A stretch of DNA of 24,557 nucleotides, taken from assembly GCA_032718475.1 (NCBI GenBank), contig JAUCBJ010002720.1, positions 1-24,557 of the forward strand. Reading direction: 5' to 3'. A model generated the notes under the pieces. It did not search any database. It was not told the DNA's origin and was given only the letters and a program-made list of their open reading frames with translations. Both the position numbers and the translations under genes were made by a program. This document shows positions 20,259-24,557 of the stretch, one piece after another (positions within the stretch are counted from its first letter, which is position 1; every line of letters starts with the position of its first letter). Origin of the DNA: Nemertoderma westbladi (lineage: Eukaryota; Xenacoelomorpha; Nemertodermatida; Nemertodermatidae).

Positions 20259-20472
20259 CTAATGGTACATCTAAATCAATTTCATATTTTATTTGTATGA
20301 TTTCTATATCATTTAGTTGTCAAAACGTTGTCAAACAAGTTTATATAATAAATACACGAAGTGGGGCCTTCGCGCAGCACGTGACTTAAATTTAATTTAA
20401 GTACTAATTCGAAAGTATTACTGTATTAGCAAATTTTAAGCAGATTTCGCCTAATCACTTTTTACCTCTTTC

Positions 20473-20910
20473 ATTTCTATTCAGACATTTCTGACTCTAG
20501 CGGTATAGTGAGAACTGAAGATGGATTAGGGTCTCCAGCCCCACAAAGACACAGCCTATGGATGAATAGTACATACGTACATCGGCCAAGTTTCATCTTG
20601 AATAACGGATAACGAAATGAGAGACGGATCTCACTTTCAGAAATTTCGTCGTATAGCGGCAGACCGATTAAATCTCCCCCCCCCCCCCCCCCCCCCCCAC
20701 AAAGACGCAGCATGTGGTCCAGAATATATGGCAAGATTCAGCTTAAACTGATTAAAATCAATGAGACGGGAGAATCTATTCACTTTCAGGCATAACGTAG
20801 TCCTATAGCGGGTGACTGTTGAACTGATTTTCAACAAAACAAATTTTCAACTTGGCAGCTTTAAATTCGACAAAGTTATAAGCATGTCAATATCATAACG
20901 ACGACAACGA
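20473..20910. repeat. Degenerate sub-units of the 315-bp satellite
   Basis: Three diverged blocks near 20473, 20629 and 20780 begin with a CACTTTCAGACATTT-like sequence and a (C)TCTAGCGG/TATAGCGG box, then a CAGCTTAAAC-like stretch. They are older relatives of the tandem units that follow. A 23-base poly-C run (20676-20698) interrupts one of them. Confidence 0.7.
20676..20698. repeat. Poly-C run, 23 bases
   Basis: Uninterrupted C tract within a degenerate satellite sub-unit. It explains the poly-glycine seen in minus-strand translations here. Confidence 0.9.
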
Positions 20911-21842
20911 TTTCACTTTCAGACATTTGGCCCTCTAGCGGCAGACTGGAGAACTGCAGATGGATTCGCCTCCTTTGAAAGTCACAGCTAATGGTCTAAT
21001 ACATATCTGCCAAGTTTCAGCTTAAACGGATTAAAAGCAAAGAAATGGGAGGGCATTTAATGTTTAGACATGTGGCCCTCTAGCGGGAGACCATTGCACT
21101 GATGGTGTCTGAAAGTCTCTCAAAAATCTCAACTTTTGCTCATATTGATACCTACAAATTTTCAACTTGGCAGCTTTAAATCCGACAAAGTTATTAGCAT
21201 GTCAAAATTGCAACGACGACAACGATTTCACTTTCAGACCTTTGGCCCTCTAGCGGCAGACTGGAGAACTGCAGATGGATTCGCCTCCTTTGAAAGTCAC
21301 AGCTAATGGTCTAATACATATCTGCCAAGTTTCAGCTTAAACGGATTAAAAGCAAAGAAATGGGAGGGCATTTAATGTTTAGACATGTGGCCCTCTAGCG
21401 GGAGACCATTGCACTGATGGTGTCTGAAAGTCTCTCAAAAATCTCAACTTTTGCTCATATTGATACCTACAAATTTTCAACTTGGCAGCTTTAAATCCGA
21501 CAAAGTTATTAGCATGTCAAAATCGTAACGACGACAACGATTTCACTTTCAGACCTTTGGCCCTCTAGCGGCAGACTGGAGAACTGCAGATGGATTCGCC
21601 TCCTTTGAAAGTCACAGCTAATGGTCTAATACATATCTGCCAAGTTTCAGCTTAAACGGATTAAAAGCAAAGAAATGGGAGGGCATTTAATGTTTAGACA
21701 TGTGGCCCTCTAGCGGGAGACCATTGCACTGGTGGTGTCTGAAAGTCTCTCAAAAATCTCAACTTTTGCTCATATTGATACCTACAAATTTTCAACTTGG
21801 CAGCTTTAAATCCGACAAAGTTATTAGCATGTCAAAATCGTA

Positions 21843-21855
<13 letters not shown>
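20911..21855. repeat. 315-bp satellite, three tandem units
   Basis: Units start at 20911, 21226 and 21541 with TTTCACTTTCAGAC and are almost identical. Each contains two related halves, each half carrying GGCCCTCTAGCGG: starts at 20929, 21074, 21244, 21389, 21559 and 21704, with alternating spacing of 145 and 170 bp. The end of each unit carries AACGACGACAACGA, and the last unit's end has expanded into the adjoining GAC array. No coding frame is conserved. Confidence 0.93.
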
Positions 21856-22553
<698 letters not shown>

Positions 22554-22661
22554 ACTATTTGCATAAATTGACTCACCCCCTAACAGTGTCAATTCGCTAA
22601 GGCTCCGCCAACTTCGTGGCTCGCCCCACATTCCAATAAAAAAAAAACGATTTTATAGATC

Positions 22662-22907
22662 TCAGAACTTCAAAAATCCACTTTGGGGTTCTGACTTGAA
22701 TTTGACACAATGTAGAGCTGTATCGTTATGTCGGTTTTCAAATATGACTTGGTACACTTTATTGATATGCTGTACAGCAAGCAGTAAAGTGAAAATAATC
22801 TTATCTTTCATAGAGCTTAGGGCTGACATGTTGACACTCCGCCGGGTATGCAATCGTTTTTTTAAGTACATCTGAAGTGGACAATCGGTTATCTTATCAT
22901 ATGCCAA
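22662..22907 (-). CDS. Hypothetical ORF, 81 codons
   Basis: The frame opens at ATG 22907 and closes at TGA 22662. Its composition is balanced, with no low-complexity stretch, but I recognise no motif, signal peptide or membrane segment, and neither end has convincing splice sites. It may be a decayed transposon fragment or chance. Confidence 0.15.
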   Translation of the reverse strand: MAYDKITDCPLQMYLKKRLHTRRSVNMSALSSMKDKIIFTLLLAVQHINKVYQVIFENRHNDTALHCVKFKSEPQSGFLKF

Positions 22908-23956
22908 ACAGGTTCGGTCACACCATTATATACAGTTTCAAATATAAATCAAGTTCATTGGTGACATATTAATCTTATAAAGATTTAATTTATTAATTAA
23001 TTTCGTAACTTAATATTTATATATGTTGTGTATGTCAATGTTATCAGCTCGAAACCTGGCAACGTTGTATTACCATCCATGAGTCTGGATATCAAGAACA
23101 GGGAGGGCATTCCCAGATATGAAATAGTGTAACTGTGAGGTGCTACTCCCATTATTAGGTGCTAATCTCATTACGAAAATACTCCCGTTGTATTGTTATT
23201 GAAAATACAAATATTTCAATACATCATAAATAAATAATCCTTGAACATTTACCCCCCCCCCCCCCCCCCCCCCCCCCTCTCCAAATGTTGTTGATGCGAA
23301 AACATCGAAAACATTTATTCCGCGCCTTACTTTATACATAATTGGTCAACATTGTCTTAATTCCCAAGGTCGAATTCCCATGTCCGATGTTACGGTAGAA
23401 ACATCTACTTTTAAGATTATTATTTATGTCCCTTTATATTTGCTACAAACACAACATACCGCATGAGTGTGGGTAAATATTAGGCCTGCTGTAGAGCCGT
23501 AGCATTGATGTATTGTATAATCCTTAAGATGTTGAAAACTGCAGTAGGCCTATAATATATTCCAAGTTCTTAACCACCATCATCCTTGTCCCATTGGGTT
23601 CTTTGTGTAGTGAAATAATGCTGTAAACTTTTAACCTTGGCTCGGCCAGCATTGATGAAATATTTGACAAAGGAAATTTAAGTAAAAGTTACCGCCCATC
23701 GAAGGTCGCATCTCCATGATGAGTGGATTATTATTAATTCATGCAATTTATATGGAATATTTGTTGTGATAATTAGTGTTGGTAGGATTGTTACTGTTTA
23801 ATATTAGGCCTATATAGTCACCATCAAGTAATATTTCCTTGGTAATTTCTCACAAAATATAGCACTCGGCATTCTATTGATTATATTCAGACTGGGTTAG
23901 CATTAATTACAGGTAGAACCCTTAACTTATCCTTAGAATCCTTAACTTGTTTTTAG
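22908..23956. other. Unassigned intergenic DNA
   Basis: Holds a poly-C run and three TAGGCCT words (23481, 23545, 23805). No exon, RNA gene or mobile element could be supported. Confidence 0.5.
23252..23277. repeat. Poly-C run, 26 bases
   Basis: Longest uninterrupted homopolymer in the window, flanked by AT-rich sequence. Confidence 0.9.
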
Positions 23957-24022
23957 TTGCGTGAGAAAGTGACTTACCTCTCAACCAGCAGCATCCTCAC
24001 AAATGCGATTTACTTCAAAGAT
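23957..24022 (+). pseudogene. Possible serpin exon scrap
   Basis: After a TTAACTTGTTTTTAG acceptor-like sequence the plus strand reads LREKVTYL, then STSSILTNAIYFKD. LTNAIYFK matches a hallmark of the serpin fold (LVLTNAIYFKGKW). The position of the acceptor relative to that motif fits a known intron position in clade B serpins, but the segment between KV and ILTN is a few residues shorter than usual. The frame then runs directly into the 37-bp minisatellite and is lost. A short motif match such as this could still be chance. On the other strand, a GAGAG|GTAAGT donor overlaps the same bases. Confidence 0.3.
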
Positions 24023-24028
24023 ATCAAC

Positions 24029-24557
24029 ATCCGGATTCCGGGCACAATAGATTCGCCCCATCTACATCCAGATTCCGGGCACAATAGATTCGCCCCATCT
24101 ACATCCAGATTCCGGGCACAATAGATTCGCCCCATCTACATACGGATTCCGGGCACAATAGATTCGCCCCATCTACATCCAGATTCCGGGCACAATAGAT
24201 TCGCCCCATCTACATCCGGAATTCCAGGCACAATAGATTCGCCCCATCTACATCCAGATTCTGGGCACAATAGATTCGCCCCATCTATAACCGGATTCCG
24301 GGTACAATAGATTCGCCCCATCTACATCCAGATTCCGGGCACAATAGATTCGCCCCATCTACATTCAAATTCCGGGCACAATAGATTCGCCCCATCTACA
24401 TCCAGATTTCGGGCACAATAGATTCACCCCATCTACATCCGGATTCCGGGCACAATAGATTCGCCCCATCTACATCCGGATTCCGGGCACAATAGATTCG
24501 CCCCATCTACATCCAGATTCCGGGCACTATAGATTCGCCCCATCTACATCCGGAATT
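24029..24557. repeat. 37-bp minisatellite reaching the window edge
   Basis: About 14 units of 37 bp, with a core GGGCACAATAGATTCGCCCC followed by ATCTACATCC(A/G)GATTCC. Variants include CAGATTCTGGG, CATTCAAATTCC and a one-base insertion (CCGGAATTCC). The array is cut by the end of the window, so its full length is unknown. The 61-codon minus-strand frame at 24136-24321 is a translation of the repeat. Confidence 0.95.

Noticed and set aside
20477-20837. Two minus-strand ORFs with poly-glycine
   Set aside because: They cross the poly-C run inside degenerate satellite sub-units.
24136-24321. 61-codon ORF with repeated GRIYCTRNP-like blocks
   Set aside because: It is a frame through the 37-bp minisatellite. 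The period is not a multiple of three and frame continuity relies on variants.

Overview
This window looks like repeat-dominated, AT-rich nuclear DNA from an invertebrate metazoan. I infer this from decayed non-LTR retrotransposons (LINEs), tRNA-like SINE pieces, a MITE, long satellites and microsatellites, poly-C runs, GT-AG exon candidates, and no prokaryotic gene organisation. The species cannot be named from sequence alone. No intact, confidently functional protein gene is present.

Layout. 1-960: mostly unassigned AT-rich DNA with one weak ORF. 961-1368: a 5'-truncated LINE fragment (copy A) with a fold-back duplication at its 5' edge. 2031-2358: a diverged tandem duplication carrying RFX/X-box-like palindromes. 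2866-3711 (minus): three candidate exons of an unrecognised host gene. 4018-4600: a SINE remnant and short repeats. 6400-7190 (minus, copy C) and 7470-8280 (plus, copy B): two decayed, oppositely oriented copies of one LINE group. 8510-8577: a scrap of a second LINE type. 9157-9397: a hairpin MITE. 9967-11935 (minus, copy D): the best-preserved LINE, with most of its reverse transcriptase (RT), the FADD motif, a poly-A signal and a TATC-type tail.

The most striking region is 12240-20160 (minus). It is a jockey/CR1/I-like LINE whose RT reading region is split by a 6,322-bp array of 154 copies of a 41-bp unit. Read on the minus strand, the unit encodes NNINYLGLVIDN. This is the RT segment missing between the two LINE halves, so the satellite appears to be an in-place tandem expansion of 41 bp of RT coding sequence.

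20160-20258 is another scrap of the first LINE group (copy F). 20355-22618 is a composite repeat with imperfect inverted ends. It contains 315-bp tandem units, each with two copies of a box resembling the CTCF core, and the end of the last unit has exploded into about 230 copies of GAC. 22620-23950 is largely unassigned. At 23957-24022 a serpin-like exon scrap runs into a 37-bp minisatellite that continues past the window edge.

The elements do not form a pathway. What links them is repeat birth: two arrays can be traced to their parental sequence within the window (RT codons to the 41-bp satellite; the tail of a 315-bp unit to the GAC repeat).
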